Part shown: positions 41,343-50,517 of the stretch, piece after piece | Numbering within the stretch: position 1 is the first letter of the stretch | Layout: each line of letters opens with the position of its first letter | NCBI GenBank assembly: GCA_964640665.1 | Contig: CAZXHT010000009.1 | Coordinates: 26,540 to 90,539, forward strand | From: DATKYQ01 sp964640665 | GTDB taxonomy: Bacteria; Myxococcota; B64-G9 | Direction of reading: 5' to 3' | DNA length: 64,000 nt | Notes under the pieces: model-generated | What the model saw: the letters and a program-made list of their open reading frames with translations, nothing else | Told to the model about the DNA's origin: nothing | Databases searched by the model: none | Position numbers and translations under genes: made by a program

Positions 41343-42251
41343 CTAGCCACCGTCGTCAACCTTCTTGTAGCCTACACGTGTGCGCTGCAGGCAGTATCCC
41401 AGGGCACCATACAACTCACGGGTAAGGCGCAGCGGGTTCGGACCGGAAGCAAAGGATCTCAGCCACAGGACTAGGCACTTGTGCGGGACCCGTCGAAGGT
41501 ACTTTGCATAATAGGCACCGCGTGCCAGGTCGTTGCTCCAACGCCAACCCCGCAAGCCTTTCCCCCGGCGATCATGATGATGGTAAACAACAAGATCTGG
41601 CACCAGCACCCCGGTGAATCCAGCCAGGGATGCCCGGGTACAATAGTCCACATCTTCGCATCGGTACTTTGTCCCCGCCCCCAGTGAGATGTCGAATAAA
41701 CCGATGGTATCGAAAACCTTCCTTCGAAGGATCATGTTCGCTCCGCTTATAACGCCCGTCGGAACAACGCTACCGGGAGAGATCTCCTGAAAATTTTCAT
41801 AGCGGCATGTCCCGTATGCCGGGACATACGAATTACCCGGCAATATGCTGCCCCCCGCAAAAGCCCATCTTTCATCGGCGAACAAGGCCACACCGCCTTG
41901 CAGATAGCCTGCGGCGATCACACAGTCATCATCCGTGAATGCCAGCAGTTTTGCCCGGGCACAAGAAACCCCCGTATTGCGTGCCCTGGACAAACCCTCA
42001 TGTCCTTGCTCCACGACCAGCACAGGAAAGTGCTGACACTCGGCAAAGTCCTTCATTACCCTAACGCTTGAATCACTGGAACCGTTGTCCACCAGAACCA
42101 ACTCGCCTCGAGCCTGCAGTAAATCGTCAGTGGTCAGATGATCGAGGAAGAACTGGAGTTGTTCTTGCCGGTTGCGGCTACAAACGATCAAGGAGATCGA
42201 GGGTCGCCGGCTTGTTTTGTATTGGTTATTGCCGAATAGAACTTCCATCAT
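41343..42251 (-). CDS. Glycosyltransferase family 2
   Basis: The 302-residue protein has the GT-A fold: PSISLIVCSRNRQEQLQFFL, the VLVDNGSSDSS nucleotide-binding motif, GLSRARNTGV, and AFTDDDCVIAAGY with the metal-binding DDD. Sequence in the middle (SLGAGTKYRCEDVDYCTRA) contains the catalytic ED pair. Sugar donor and acceptor are unknown. It is in a leftward series with a flippase and two further GT2 genes, so it probably builds part of the same repeat unit. Confidence 0.9.
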   Translation of the reverse strand: MMEVLFGNNQYKTSRRPSISLIVCSRNRQEQLQFFLDHLTTDDLLQARGELVLVDNGSSDSSVRVMKDFAECQHFPVLVVEQGHEGLSRARNTGVSCARAKLLAFTDDDCVIAAGYLQGGVALFADERWAFAGGSILPGNSYVPAYGTCRYENFQEISPGSVVPTGVISGANMILRRKVFDTIGLFDISLGAGTKYRCEDVDYCTRASLAGFTGVLVPDLVVYHHHDRRGKGLRGWRWSNDLARGAYYAKYLRRVPHKCLVLWLRSFASGPNPLRLTRELYGALGYCLQRTRVGYKKVDDGG

Positions 42252-42274
42252 GACAACTTTTCCCTTTGAATACG

Positions 42275-43735
42275 CTACTCCTCGGCCGAACCTCTATCGC
42301 CGACCACGCTAACAAGCAAACTGCTTGCATGAGCTACGGCTTTTGGTGCACAAATCATCACCGCCAAAAAGTATGCCAAGACCCCGACAGCTGTTTGCAA
42401 ACCCAGTCTCACCCAGGATGTCATCTCTTCCATGAACAAACCGGCGCCAATGGTTGCTGTCACCATCACGACCAAGGCCGCAATAATTCTACCCATCTCC
42501 TCGAAATAGCGACCCAATTGCAAGCCGGTTGTCCGGCGCAACAACAATATGAACACTGGAGTAAAAGGCAAATATGACAACGCATAGCCCCAGGCGGCGG
42601 CCGTGACTCCAAATAATGCACACACCGACAGGGTACCCAGTTGTACGATCACGACCAACAGGCGAACCAAAAACACTTGGTCTTGTTTGGTCAGCACCAG
42701 CAAGGCGTATGGTAGCATCAACACGACGGCGTGCAGACAACCGAGCAGGCAGAAGGCCTGCATCACGGATGTTCCCTCCCCCCAGCCCGGCCCGAGTAAC
42801 ACAGCAACTGTATCGGTAGCGACCAGGGCCAACCCGGCGCAGGCAGGAAGCAAGACCAAGGCCAGCGTGCGGGCCCCGGAAACAATAGCATGATTCAGAC
42901 GGCTGTGTTCATTTCTGATCAATGTGAAAGTCGGCAGGGCCACGCTGACGAATGGATGACTAAGGGTTCGAAAAATCTTATCGAACAGATCCCAGGCTAT
43001 CTTGAAGACGCCCAGTCTTCGTTCTCCCAGCATCAAGCCAACGATGAGAAAGGCGCCATGGATGTTTACCAGGCCCAGCAGATGCATACCGGCTACCCGA
43101 GAGCCAAAGCGCAGCAACTCTCCCAGGCGCACCCCGTCCAAGTGCCAGGAGGGAAGATACCGGGCAAACAACATAAAAGCAGAGTTACGCAGCATAACGG
43201 ACAACAGTAGCTGCGCTAGCAGGCTCCACACCCCCAGGCCCATGACGGCCATGATAATCGCCAGCGCGGAACCGGCGAGATTCGCAAGCAGCCTACCAAA
43301 CGCCAGGGCTGAAAAAAGCATGTCGCTTTCCAACAGCGCCTGCGGCACGGTTCCGATTGCTTCCATAAAAATCGCCACTGAAAGAACCCGTACCAGCACA
43401 CACAGTCGAGGACTGGAAAAAAGTGAAGCCAACACTGGGGCGATCAGCAGGCACAATAAAACCAGCGCACTGGCAATCGCAATTTCCAGCCAGAAAACGG
43501 CGGATAGCAGTTGGCGATTTCTAACTCTCTTAGTGACCAGGGCTTCCACCAGCCCCAGACGCCCCACCTGAGAAAGGACGAACACGACGGCCCAGGCTTC
43601 GGCTATTAGCCCGAAATCGCCGGGCGCAACGTTCCTGGCCAGGACAACAATGACAATGAAAGACACCGCCGCCGAGACAGCGTCCTGCAGGGACGTCCAG
43701 AGGACTCCCCGGGTGGCTTTTTCACGTAGCTTCAA
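42275..43735 (-). CDS. Oligosaccharide flippase (Wzx-like)
   Basis: The 486-residue protein has about 12-14 membrane helices and the polysaccharide-biosynthesis start TRGVLWTSLQDAVSAAVSFI. The phrase ARNVAPGDFGLIAEAWAVV is the usual ...LGPEDFGLY-type motif of this MOP-superfamily family, and PFVSVALPTFTLIRNEHSRL comes later. It would flip lipid-linked repeat units across the inner membrane. It overlaps the preceding glycosyltransferase gene by 4 nt. No Wzy polymerase is obvious in the window, although the GT-C protein at 45.6-47.5 kb is large and membranous. Confidence 0.88.
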   Translation of the reverse strand: MKLREKATRGVLWTSLQDAVSAAVSFIVIVVLARNVAPGDFGLIAEAWAVVFVLSQVGRLGLVEALVTKRVRNRQLLSAVFWLEIAIASALVLLCLLIAPVLASLFSSPRLCVLVRVLSVAIFMEAIGTVPQALLESDMLFSALAFGRLLANLAGSALAIIMAVMGLGVWSLLAQLLLSVMLRNSAFMLFARYLPSWHLDGVRLGELLRFGSRVAGMHLLGLVNIHGAFLIVGLMLGERRLGVFKIAWDLFDKIFRTLSHPFVSVALPTFTLIRNEHSRLNHAIVSGARTLALVLLPACAGLALVATDTVAVLLGPGWGEGTSVMQAFCLLGCLHAVVLMLPYALLVLTKQDQVFLVRLLVVIVQLGTLSVCALFGVTAAAWGYALSYLPFTPVFILLLRRTTGLQLGRYFEEMGRIIAALVVMVTATIGAGLFMEEMTSWVRLGLQTAVGVLAYFLAVMICAPKAVAHASSLLVSVVGDRGSAEE

Positions 43736-44739
43736 CTGTTGCCTGTCCCGGATGAAAAGTCAGTCATCTCGCGACTCCAAGGAAAACCACCGCTGGTTCG
43801 GCCGAGATGCAGAAGTGCCCGAGCCACTCCGAGATATGCCAATAGTTGTAAGGGACGATTCAGGATCGACAGCAGGTAGTGTTTCCCTGCCTGCGCCCAG
43901 TTACCGCCACGTAGCAGAGCCCGGCCCACCCGGTTGTGAAAATGCGATTCGCAGCGGGTTCGATCCTCGTCTGCACGCATATGGTCGCCGATCCCGCGGT
44001 ATTCCTCCCCGCTCAGGTGGTAGCTGCCGGTCTGGAGATATCTTTGCCAGGCACCCCTGAGAATACGTTCGTTTCTTCTCTGCTTGTGGAACAATCCGGT
44101 ACTGACCGCCTTCCTGGTGATGCGGTAGAGGTAGGCCACCCTGTCGATGTTGGCCAGTCGATAGCGAGTTGCCAAGCGATATACCAGGTCAACATCCTCG
44201 GAATGACGAACCCTGGCATCATAGCCGCCTATCTCCCGTAAGGAGGAAAGCCGCAAGAGCATGGTCGGGTGCAACACTCCCAGCTGTCCTGTGGCAATCC
44301 GGCGCAGCACTCCCTGGTGATCCAGGGGCAGGGGTACCGACCTGTTGAGAACCCTTCCGCTCTCGTCCATCTGGGCGAACTGACAACCGACGGCAGCATG
44401 CTCGGGATGGGTATTGAGCCACTCGATCTGCAGTTCCAGCCGTTGCGGCAAGCTGATGTCGTCGTGGTCCATTCGGGCCAGGAAGGTTCCCCGGGCCGCT
44501 GCGATTCCCCGATTGAGGGCAGCTACCAGTCCCTGGTTGCTCTGTTCCAGCACCCTCAAGCGCGGGTCATCTATGGTGGCCAGGATCTCACAGGTGGCAT
44601 CCGTACTACCGTCGTTGATCACGATGAGTTCTAACTCCCGGAAGCTCTGCTTTAGAATGCTGGCGACGGCTTGAGATAGATACATTTCTCCGTTGTAGAC
44701 AGGCAAAATGACGCTGACAAGTGATCCTCGTTTCATCAT
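43732..44739 (-). CDS. Glycosyltransferase family 2
   Basis: From the ATG at 44739 the 335-residue protein starts MMKRGSLVSVILPVYNGEMY and continues with ELIVINDGSTDATCEIL, GLVAALNRGIAAARG and LARMDHDDISLPQRLELQ, the GT-A motif series. The C-terminal part (YRITRKAVSTGLFHKQRRN) is typical of capsule and O-antigen transferases. An in-frame start 15 codons upstream overlaps the next gene and is less likely. Donor and acceptor are unknown. Confidence 0.88.
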   Translation of the reverse strand: MMKRGSLVSVILPVYNGEMYLSQAVASILKQSFRELELIVINDGSTDATCEILATIDDPRLRVLEQSNQGLVAALNRGIAAARGTFLARMDHDDISLPQRLELQIEWLNTHPEHAAVGCQFAQMDESGRVLNRSVPLPLDHQGVLRRIATGQLGVLHPTMLLRLSSLREIGGYDARVRHSEDVDLVYRLATRYRLANIDRVAYLYRITRKAVSTGLFHKQRRNERILRGAWQRYLQTGSYHLSGEEYRGIGDHMRADEDRTRCESHFHNRVGRALLRGGNWAQAGKHYLLSILNRPLQLLAYLGVARALLHLGRTSGGFPWSREMTDFSSGTGNS

Positions 44740-44741
44740 GC

Positions 44742-45617
44742 TCACTGTTTCCTGCCTGAAGCCTTGTAGAATCCATGCGCCCACACCATAGCTCCCGATA
44801 GGATCAACGGCATAGTCAGCATGGCAGGTAAAAGAAAGCGTGGGGTATCACGCAGAACCCTGGTAATTGTCAACAGGCTGCGCCATGGGGGAGTCAGCCA
44901 TACCAACCAGCTATATCGACAAAGTTTCCCATGCAGACCAATACGCGGCCAAGCCACCGCCGCCGCACGTCCGGATCGCGCTTGGTGGCGGAAAAGATTT
45001 TCCAAACCTGACCGATTCACATGCTCGACAATGGCACCACCATCGTAAAACAGATTTGAAATCTCGGCCAGTTGCCATGCCAAGATTCTATCTTCTCCTG
45101 GCCACAGGTCTTCCGGAAAAGGATGTTTCTGGAGCAAGATCCGGCGGCACGATAAATTGGCACTCACCAGACAATCGACGTAACCATGGCGGCGGCATGG
45201 TGTATAACCGGAGAACTCCAGCAGGTAACTGGCCCAACCCACCAAGCTAGCCGGGTTGGCATTGCCCAGGGCACCGCCCACCACATCGTGGTTTTGCTGA
45301 GCCTGGTAGTGTCGCCATAACCAGTCGGGCGCGGGCAGGCAGTCGGCGTCGGTAAAAGCCACGATGGAACCACGCGCCTTTGCTATGCCAATATTGCGGG
45401 CCTTTCCTGGTAGGGCGCGCTCCTTCAGGTGAATCAGGCGCACCCAGGGAAAGTGTTTCTCCACTTGCTCGGCCGTGCCATCAATCGAGCTGTCCACCAG
45501 GATGACTTCATAGCTCCCGGAAAACACCTGCCGGTGTAGGGCCGCCAGGCAGCGATCGATGGTGGCGATTGAGTTATAGGACGGTATCACTACACTGATG
45601 TCCATTTCCCGGCTCAT
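44742..45617 (-). CDS. Glycosyltransferase family 2
   Basis: The 291-residue protein has MDISVVIPSYNSIATIDRCL, VILVDSSIDGTAEQV, KARNIGIAKARGSIVAFTDA-type motifs and CRRILLQKHPFPEDLWPGED. The last contains the acidic catalytic pair. A C-terminal membrane helix pair (LLPAMLTMPLILSGAMVWA) suggests membrane association. It overlaps the GT-C gene by 4 nt. Sugar specificity is unknown. Confidence 0.88.
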   Translation of the reverse strand: MSREMDISVVIPSYNSIATIDRCLAALHRQVFSGSYEVILVDSSIDGTAEQVEKHFPWVRLIHLKERALPGKARNIGIAKARGSIVAFTDADCLPAPDWLWRHYQAQQNHDVVGGALGNANPASLVGWASYLLEFSGYTPCRRHGYVDCLVSANLSCRRILLQKHPFPEDLWPGEDRILAWQLAEISNLFYDGGAIVEHVNRSGLENLFRHQARSGRAAAVAWPRIGLHGKLCRYSWLVWLTPPWRSLLTITRVLRDTPRFLLPAMLTMPLILSGAMVWAHGFYKASGRKQ

Positions 45618-47551
45618 CTTTCACCCGCAAGACGCAATTCCACGAACAACAGGTCGTGGCTGCGCCGCTCCAGTATCCGGCGGCCGCGAGCGATCTCCCG
45701 CCAGCGCACGGGCGGAATGCCGTTCTTCAGCACGAACACCCGGCGATTGGGTGTTAATTCAACCAGAGAGGGAGGCAAGGCCGTATCCCGAAAGCGCAGG
45801 CCGCCGATCCAGATGTCCCGCTCGAGCTTTAGTGGAGTGAAAACATCCTTGCGCGCCTCCCAGGCAAAAAGGAGCGAGCCGTCACTTACCACCTTCTCCG
45901 CCGCCTGCTCCATTCCGTGGGCATAGCGGCGGACGGTGTTGCTGGTGGCCAGGTCACCGCCAAGCTGCACCATGACACCATAAACGAAGGCCAGAGCCAT
46001 CAACGCTCGCCCCGCCTGTCCGGCCGATTGCGCCAGGCGGCCCGGGACAAATCGCCAGACCGCCAGAGTCAAGGTCGGCACCAGGATCACGGCCAGGGCC
46101 AGCACCAGTTGGTAGCGCCCATCGGCCGGTGACTCAACCGTGCCCGTCGAAAGCACCACGGGCAGGGCCAGCATTAACCCCGAAAGCGTCCCGGCCAGTA
46201 TCGCCGTTCTTCCCGCCGGCAACCCGTAAAAAGCGGCCGTCCCCAACACGAAAAGCGCAGGGACCAATTCGAGCAGGTAGCGCGGGTTATAACACCAGCC
46301 GCCCGCGGACAGCATAAACGGCAGCAGAACCAGCGCACCAACCGCCGCTAGCAACAGGCGCCGAGCAAAGAGGCTGGTTCGATCCTTAATACCGCGCGGC
46401 GACAACCAGTACAGGGCGGCAGCAGCCAGGGGCATGGTTTCGATCAAGCCTTTTTTTAGAACACCTCCGTAGTAGACCTGTCCCCAGAGACCGGTGTGCC
46501 CCCCCGCCGATCGCATGCCGGCGGGACCCAAGGCCGGGTCGACCAGGAAGTAGAGCAGCCGTCCCAGGTAGTCGCACACCACCTGGCGCAGGGCCGGTAT
46601 CGCCATCAACACCAGCGTGCCCGCCGCCGCCGCGGCCACTAAACCGCGTGAGCCCAGTCGTCCTTTCCTCCTCAGGAAAACAAGAATGACGGCGAGCAGC
46701 AGCACCACGACCGCCAGCATGATCATCGGCCCGGCCCTTGCCGCCAGCATTCTCCAGGCCGGCGTGTGCTCCAGGCCCAGGCCGCGGCCGTAGGTAAAGG
46801 GGTTCGGGGTGTCCAGGCGCCACCAGTTGATCAACGCCATGCCGGCCAGCGGCGGCAACCAGCCGGCCAACCAACCCAGCGCCGCCCGGCCGGGCCGTCG
46901 TGCCCGTAGAACCAGCAGACTCAGCACGGGCAGCCAGACGATGTTCTGCAGGCGCACCCCGGTGGCCAGACCGCCCAGTAATCCCGCGACGAACCATGCG
47001 CGAGGCGGCGGCTCGTCCACGACCACCAACAGCAGGCTCCAGACAACCAGCGCCTGGGAAAGCGCATGGGGCCAGATCCCCAGGGCGTACTCCAGGCTCA
47101 CTCCGCCGACCGCGAAGGCCAGGGCACAGGCCAGCGCGGCACGTTCAGCCAATCCCGCCCGCAGCGCCAGGCGCCGCACCGCCAGCAGGCTGGCCGCCAA
47201 GGCAAGCAGATTCAGCCAGACCGCGCCCGCCGATCCTGCAAGCCATACCAGCGGCGCCGCCAGCAGCGAATGATAGGGAGGGACGGTGGCCACCGTGCCC
47301 AGTTCGTCCACCCGGTCGGGAATGACGGTGTAGAAGTAGAGCAACGCCGGGTCCCGCAGCTTCTCGTAGCCGTTTTCGATGTGGAACGAGCCCGATCGTC
47401 CCAGGGCGTCGGCCGCCAGCAGATAGTGGCTTTCGTCCACCGAAAAGATGCCGGGCTGCAGCAGCAGCCCGCCAATTACCAGCACGAGCGCCACTAGGAC
47501 AAGGTCGCCTTTCCAGCGGCCGCGGCCGCCCTGTCCGGGATCATTCCTCAC
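45614..47551 (-). CDS. GT-C type integral membrane glycosyltransferase-like protein
   Basis: The 645-residue protein starts at a GTG. It has a first helix followed by GIFSVDESHYLLAADALGRSG, with the Asp-Glu pair in the first periplasmic loop typical of GT-C (ArnT/PMT-like, GT39) enzymes. About 12 membrane helices and a soluble C-terminal domain (LFAWEARKDVFTPLKLERDI) follow. It would use a polyprenyl-linked sugar as donor. The exact family is not certain. It is the first intact gene of the leftward glycan block. Confidence 0.78.
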   Translation of the reverse strand: MRNDPGQGGRGRWKGDLVLVALVLVIGGLLLQPGIFSVDESHYLLAADALGRSGSFHIENGYEKLRDPALLYFYTVIPDRVDELGTVATVPPYHSLLAAPLVWLAGSAGAVWLNLLALAASLLAVRRLALRAGLAERAALACALAFAVGGVSLEYALGIWPHALSQALVVWSLLLVVVDEPPPRAWFVAGLLGGLATGVRLQNIVWLPVLSLLVLRARRPGRAALGWLAGWLPPLAGMALINWWRLDTPNPFTYGRGLGLEHTPAWRMLAARAGPMIMLAVVVLLLAVILVFLRRKGRLGSRGLVAAAAAGTLVLMAIPALRQVVCDYLGRLLYFLVDPALGPAGMRSAGGHTGLWGQVYYGGVLKKGLIETMPLAAAALYWLSPRGIKDRTSLFARRLLLAAVGALVLLPFMLSAGGWCYNPRYLLELVPALFVLGTAAFYGLPAGRTAILAGTLSGLMLALPVVLSTGTVESPADGRYQLVLALAVILVPTLTLAVWRFVPGRLAQSAGQAGRALMALAFVYGVMVQLGGDLATSNTVRRYAHGMEQAAEKVVSDGSLLFAWEARKDVFTPLKLERDIWIGGLRFRDTALPPSLVELTPNRRVFVLKNGIPPVRWREIARGRRILERRSHDLLFVELRLAGER

Positions 47552-47697
47552 GGCGTCGGCGGCGCAGCGTGGCGATCTTTCCGGCCAGCAGTTGCAGCAT
47601 GAAGACGATCAGCGCCATGCACAAAAGCGGCAACGGCATCTTGGTAAAACACCCGGCGATTACAAGGGTGTAGCCGTAGAGGCCGGCACCTAGCCGA
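47541..47697 (-). pseudogene. 3' remnant of a small membrane protein gene
   Basis: In the frame ending with the TGA at 47541 the minus strand reads LGAGLYGYTLVIAGCFTK, then MPLPLLCMALIVFMLQLLAG, then KIATLRRRRREE. That is one or two membrane helices with a basic tail, overlapping the GTG of the next gene by 11 nt. The frame is closed by a stop about 55 codons upstream and no good start lies before the Met at 47639. It looks like the end of a small glycosyltransferase-associated membrane protein (DUF2304-like?) that lost its 5' part. A 32-residue protein from 47639 is the alternative. Confidence 0.35.
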
Positions 47698-47970
47698 CTT
47701 CCCGGTTGTATTCAATGACTTGGTCATCGATTCACGACCTTGATTCAGACGAGCTTGTGCCCGGCCTCCGTACACCGTGTACTATATCCGGACACGCGGA
47801 TTCTCAAACATCGGGTCGGGAATGTCAATGGCCGTGCCCCTGGGGAGTGTTTAACAGAATGGAGGGGCCTAATGTGAGCACAAATTCGTTAAGCACTCGC
47901 CCCTGGACAGGCCCTGTGGGCGCCGGCCCTTTTTGTGTACCAATCCGAAGCGTGCTAACTTCTGCCGGTC
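47698..47970. other. Intergenic region with a palindrome and GC hairpin
   Basis: No convincing gene. GTACACCGTGTAC (47770-47782) is a perfect palindrome around a central C, directly followed by TATATC (47783-47788), so it could be an operator over a -10 box. GGGCGCCGGCCC followed by TTTTT (about 47919-47934) resembles a weak rightward terminator or attenuator just ahead of the radical SAM gene promoter. Confidence 0.35.
47933..47961 (+). promoter_or_regulatory. Promoter of the radical SAM gene, predicted leaderless
   Basis: TTGTGT (47933-47938) is followed after 17 nt by TAACTT (47956-47961). The ATG at 47971 begins 9 nt after the -10 box, so the mRNA would start about 3 nt before it. No Shine-Dalgarno sequence is seen. 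Confidence 0.5.
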
Positions 47971-50517
47971 ATGAGTTTTTTCGATCTGCTCTGCGACGTG
48001 CGGCATCCGGGCCGCTATACCGGCGGCGAGGTCAACGCCGTCGTCAAGGACCCGGCGGCCGTGCTCTGCCGGGTTGCCTTGATCTATCCCGACCTGTACG
48101 AGCTGGGCATGAGCTATCTCGGCCTGCAGGTGCTCTACCAGGCTCTCAACGGCCAGCCGGACATATGGGCCGAACGGGCCTTCGCCCCCGATCTCGACAT
48201 GCAGGCGGCCCTCAAGCGGGCCGGGCTGCCACTGGCCTCGCTGGAGTCCGGCACGGCGCTTTCTGCCTTCGACATGCTGGGATTCACCCTGCAGCACGAA
48301 CTGAATTACCCGGACGTGCTGGCCATACTCGGCATGAGCGGCATACCGCTGCGTGCCGCGCAGCGTGGTCCGCGGCACCCGCTGGTGGTGGCCGGGGGCC
48401 CGGGCGCCGCGAATCCCGAGCCGCTGGCCCAGGCTTTGGACGCGGTCTTTTTAGGCGACGGCGAACAGGGCGCGCTCGATCTGGCGCGTGCGGTGGGAGA
48501 GGGCCGCAGGCAGGATCTTTCGCGCGAGGAGATCCTCGACCGCCTGATGGAGATTCCCGGCGTCTACATCCCGTCACGCTACGAGATGTCCCGGGGTCCG
48601 GACGGGACGCTCGAACGGGCTACCCCGGTCAAGGGAGCGCCCCCTACGGTGCGCCGCCGGCTCATCGCCGACCTCGACGACCTGCCGATCCCCGACCGGC
48701 CGATCGTACCAATCCGAACGGTGCACGATCGCCTGGCCGTCGAGATCCAGCGCGGCTGCACACGCGGTTGCCGCTTCTGCCAGGCGGGCATGATCAACCG
48801 GCCCGTCAGGCAACGCTCGGCAAGCCACATCCTGGACGCGGTCGATAGTGGCCTTGCCGGCAGCGGGCACGGCGAGGTTACTTTCCTGAGCCTGTCGGCC
48901 GGCGACCATCCCAATATCCAGAGGATACTCGAGGAATTCTTCGCGCGTCACGCGGACGAGCGCATCGCGGCCGGCCTGCCCTCGCTGCGCGCCGATACGC
49001 TGACGCCCGGTCTTGCGCGAATCGTGAAGACGGTGCGTAAGTCCGGCTTCACGATCGCCCCCGAGGCCGGCAGCGAGCGCTTGCGGGCAGTGATTAACAA
49101 GAACATCAGCGACGAGGATATACTCTCGGCGGCCGGCGGCGCATTCGCGGCCGGCTGGCGGCTTATCAAGCTTTACTTCATGGTGGGCCTGCCGACCGAG
49201 ACCGAGCGCGACCGGGACGCAATCGTCGAGATGGTCTCCCGCATCCGGAGATTGTACCGATCGCGCGGGTCCGGCGGGCGCATCAACGTGGGAATATCCA
49301 CCTTCGTGCCCAAGACTCACACGCCCTTCCAGTGGGAAAGAATGATCACCGCCACCGAGGCAAGCGCGATCCACGCCTCCCTAAAGAGCAGGCTGTCCGC
49401 CCTGCCGGGCGTGAAGGTCGGCAGGGCGCCTACGGACATGAGCCAGGCCGAGGGGATCCTGTCCCGGGGCGATCGGCGCCTATTCGCGGCCCTGGAAAAT
49501 CTGGCGCAGGCCGGACAGCGCCTGGCCGGATGGAGCGAGCATTTCGACGAGCAAAAATTAGCGCGTGCTTTCGCGCCGCTGGCTCCTGGCGGCTCGCTCG
49601 GCGAATTGCTGGGCGAGCGCCGCTTGGACGATCCCTTACCTTGGGATCATCTCGACATGGGCCCCGACAAGGAGTTCCTGCTGGCCGAGCGTCGGCGAGC
49701 CCTGGCCGGGGAGTCCACCCCGGATTGCGCCATGGACGGCTGCTACGACTGCGGGGCCTGTAGAGACGAGGACGCGGCGCCGGTGCTCGACGGTCAAATG
49801 CCGGGGGCAAGCCATGTACCGGATCCCGCGGCCGACGGGCGGACGCCTGCCAGGATTCGCCTGGTACTGGCCAAGGAGGGGCCGGCCGCCTGCTTGAGTC
49901 ACATCGAGTTCATGGGACAATTGACCAAGGCCTTGCGCCGCGCCGGCTGGCCGCTGAGCCATTCGCGCGGCTTTCACCCCAAGCCGCGCATGTCCTTCGG
50001 GCCGGCCTGCCAAGTGGGTGTCACCAGCCTGTGCGAGATGGTCGACGTGGCCTTGGCGAAACTCGGTCCGGACGATCCGTCCGCCTTGCTCGAACGTCTG
50101 GCGGCAACGCTTCCCGGGGGAATGCGCCTGCTGGAGGGCGCGCCGCTTTTGGAGGGCGCGCCCTCGGTCATGCGCCGCTTGATGGCCGTGCGCTACGTCA
50201 TGCACTCGCCGGATGCGAGCGATCGGGAGTCGATCCTCGAAGCGATCCGCGGAATTCTGGCACGCAGCACCTGGAATCATTCCAGGATCGTCAAGGGCAG
50301 CCGCAAGACGGTCGACCTGCGCCCGAGTATCAAGCGATTGGAACCGCTCGATTCCGCATTTCCAATAAAGGTCAACTGCGAGTTATGGCTGAATCGGGGC
50401 TCCAGCGCGCGGCCGTATGAAATGGCGCGCGAGATCTGGGGCGACGCCCGGGTTGTGATCGTCCGCCAGGCGTTGCTTTTTTTGGACGACATCCACAGAG
50501 AGGATACCAAGACATGA
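47971..50517 (+). CDS. Radical SAM protein with C-terminal DUF2344 (TIGR03960/TIGR03936 fusion)
   Basis: The 848-residue protein has an N-terminal B12-binding-like region (VALIYPDLYELGMSYLGLQV, PLVVAGGPGAANPEPLAQAL). The radical SAM core contains the cluster motif RGCTRGCRFCQAGM at about residue 263, then FTIAPEAGSERLRAVINKNI. A CYDCGACRDE cysteine motif lies in the linker. The C-terminal DUF2344 domain begins around IRLVLAKEGPAACLSHIEFM. This fusion is common next to RNase G genes, with which it overlaps by 4 nt here. A role in RNA modification or RNase G maturation has been suggested by context only. Confidence 0.9.
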   Translation: MSFFDLLCDVRHPGRYTGGEVNAVVKDPAAVLCRVALIYPDLYELGMSYLGLQVLYQALNGQPDIWAERAFAPDLDMQAALKRAGLPLASLESGTALSAFDMLGFTLQHELNYPDVLAILGMSGIPLRAAQRGPRHPLVVAGGPGAANPEPLAQALDAVFLGDGEQGALDLARAVGEGRRQDLSREEILDRLMEIPGVYIPSRYEMSRGPDGTLERATPVKGAPPTVRRRLIADLDDLPIPDRPIVPIRTVHDRLAVEIQRGCTRGCRFCQAGMINRPVRQRSASHILDAVDSGLAGSGHGEVTFLSLSAGDHPNIQRILEEFFARHADERIAAGLPSLRADTLTPGLARIVKTVRKSGFTIAPEAGSERLRAVINKNISDEDILSAAGGAFAAGWRLIKLYFMVGLPTETERDRDAIVEMVSRIRRLYRSRGSGGRINVGISTFVPKTHTPFQWERMITATEASAIHASLKSRLSALPGVKVGRAPTDMSQAEGILSRGDRRLFAALENLAQAGQRLAGWSEHFDEQKLARAFAPLAPGGSLGELLGERRLDDPLPWDHLDMGPDKEFLLAERRRALAGESTPDCAMDGCYDCGACRDEDAAPVLDGQMPGASHVPDPAADGRTPARIRLVLAKEGPAACLSHIEFMGQLTKALRRAGWPLSHSRGFHPKPRMSFGPACQVGVTSLCEMVDVALAKLGPDDPSALLERLAATLPGGMRLLEGAPLLEGAPSVMRRLMAVRYVMHSPDASDRESILEAIRGILARSTWNHSRIVKGSRKTVDLRPSIKRLEPLDSAFPIKVNCELWLNRGSSARPYEMAREIWGDARVVIVRQALLFLDDIHREDTKT

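Noticed and set aside
47548..47775. 75-codon leftward open frame before the GT-C gene
   Set aside because: Its composition is shadow-like (Arg/Ala/His); a different frame in the same place encodes hydrophobic helices and is the likelier remnant.
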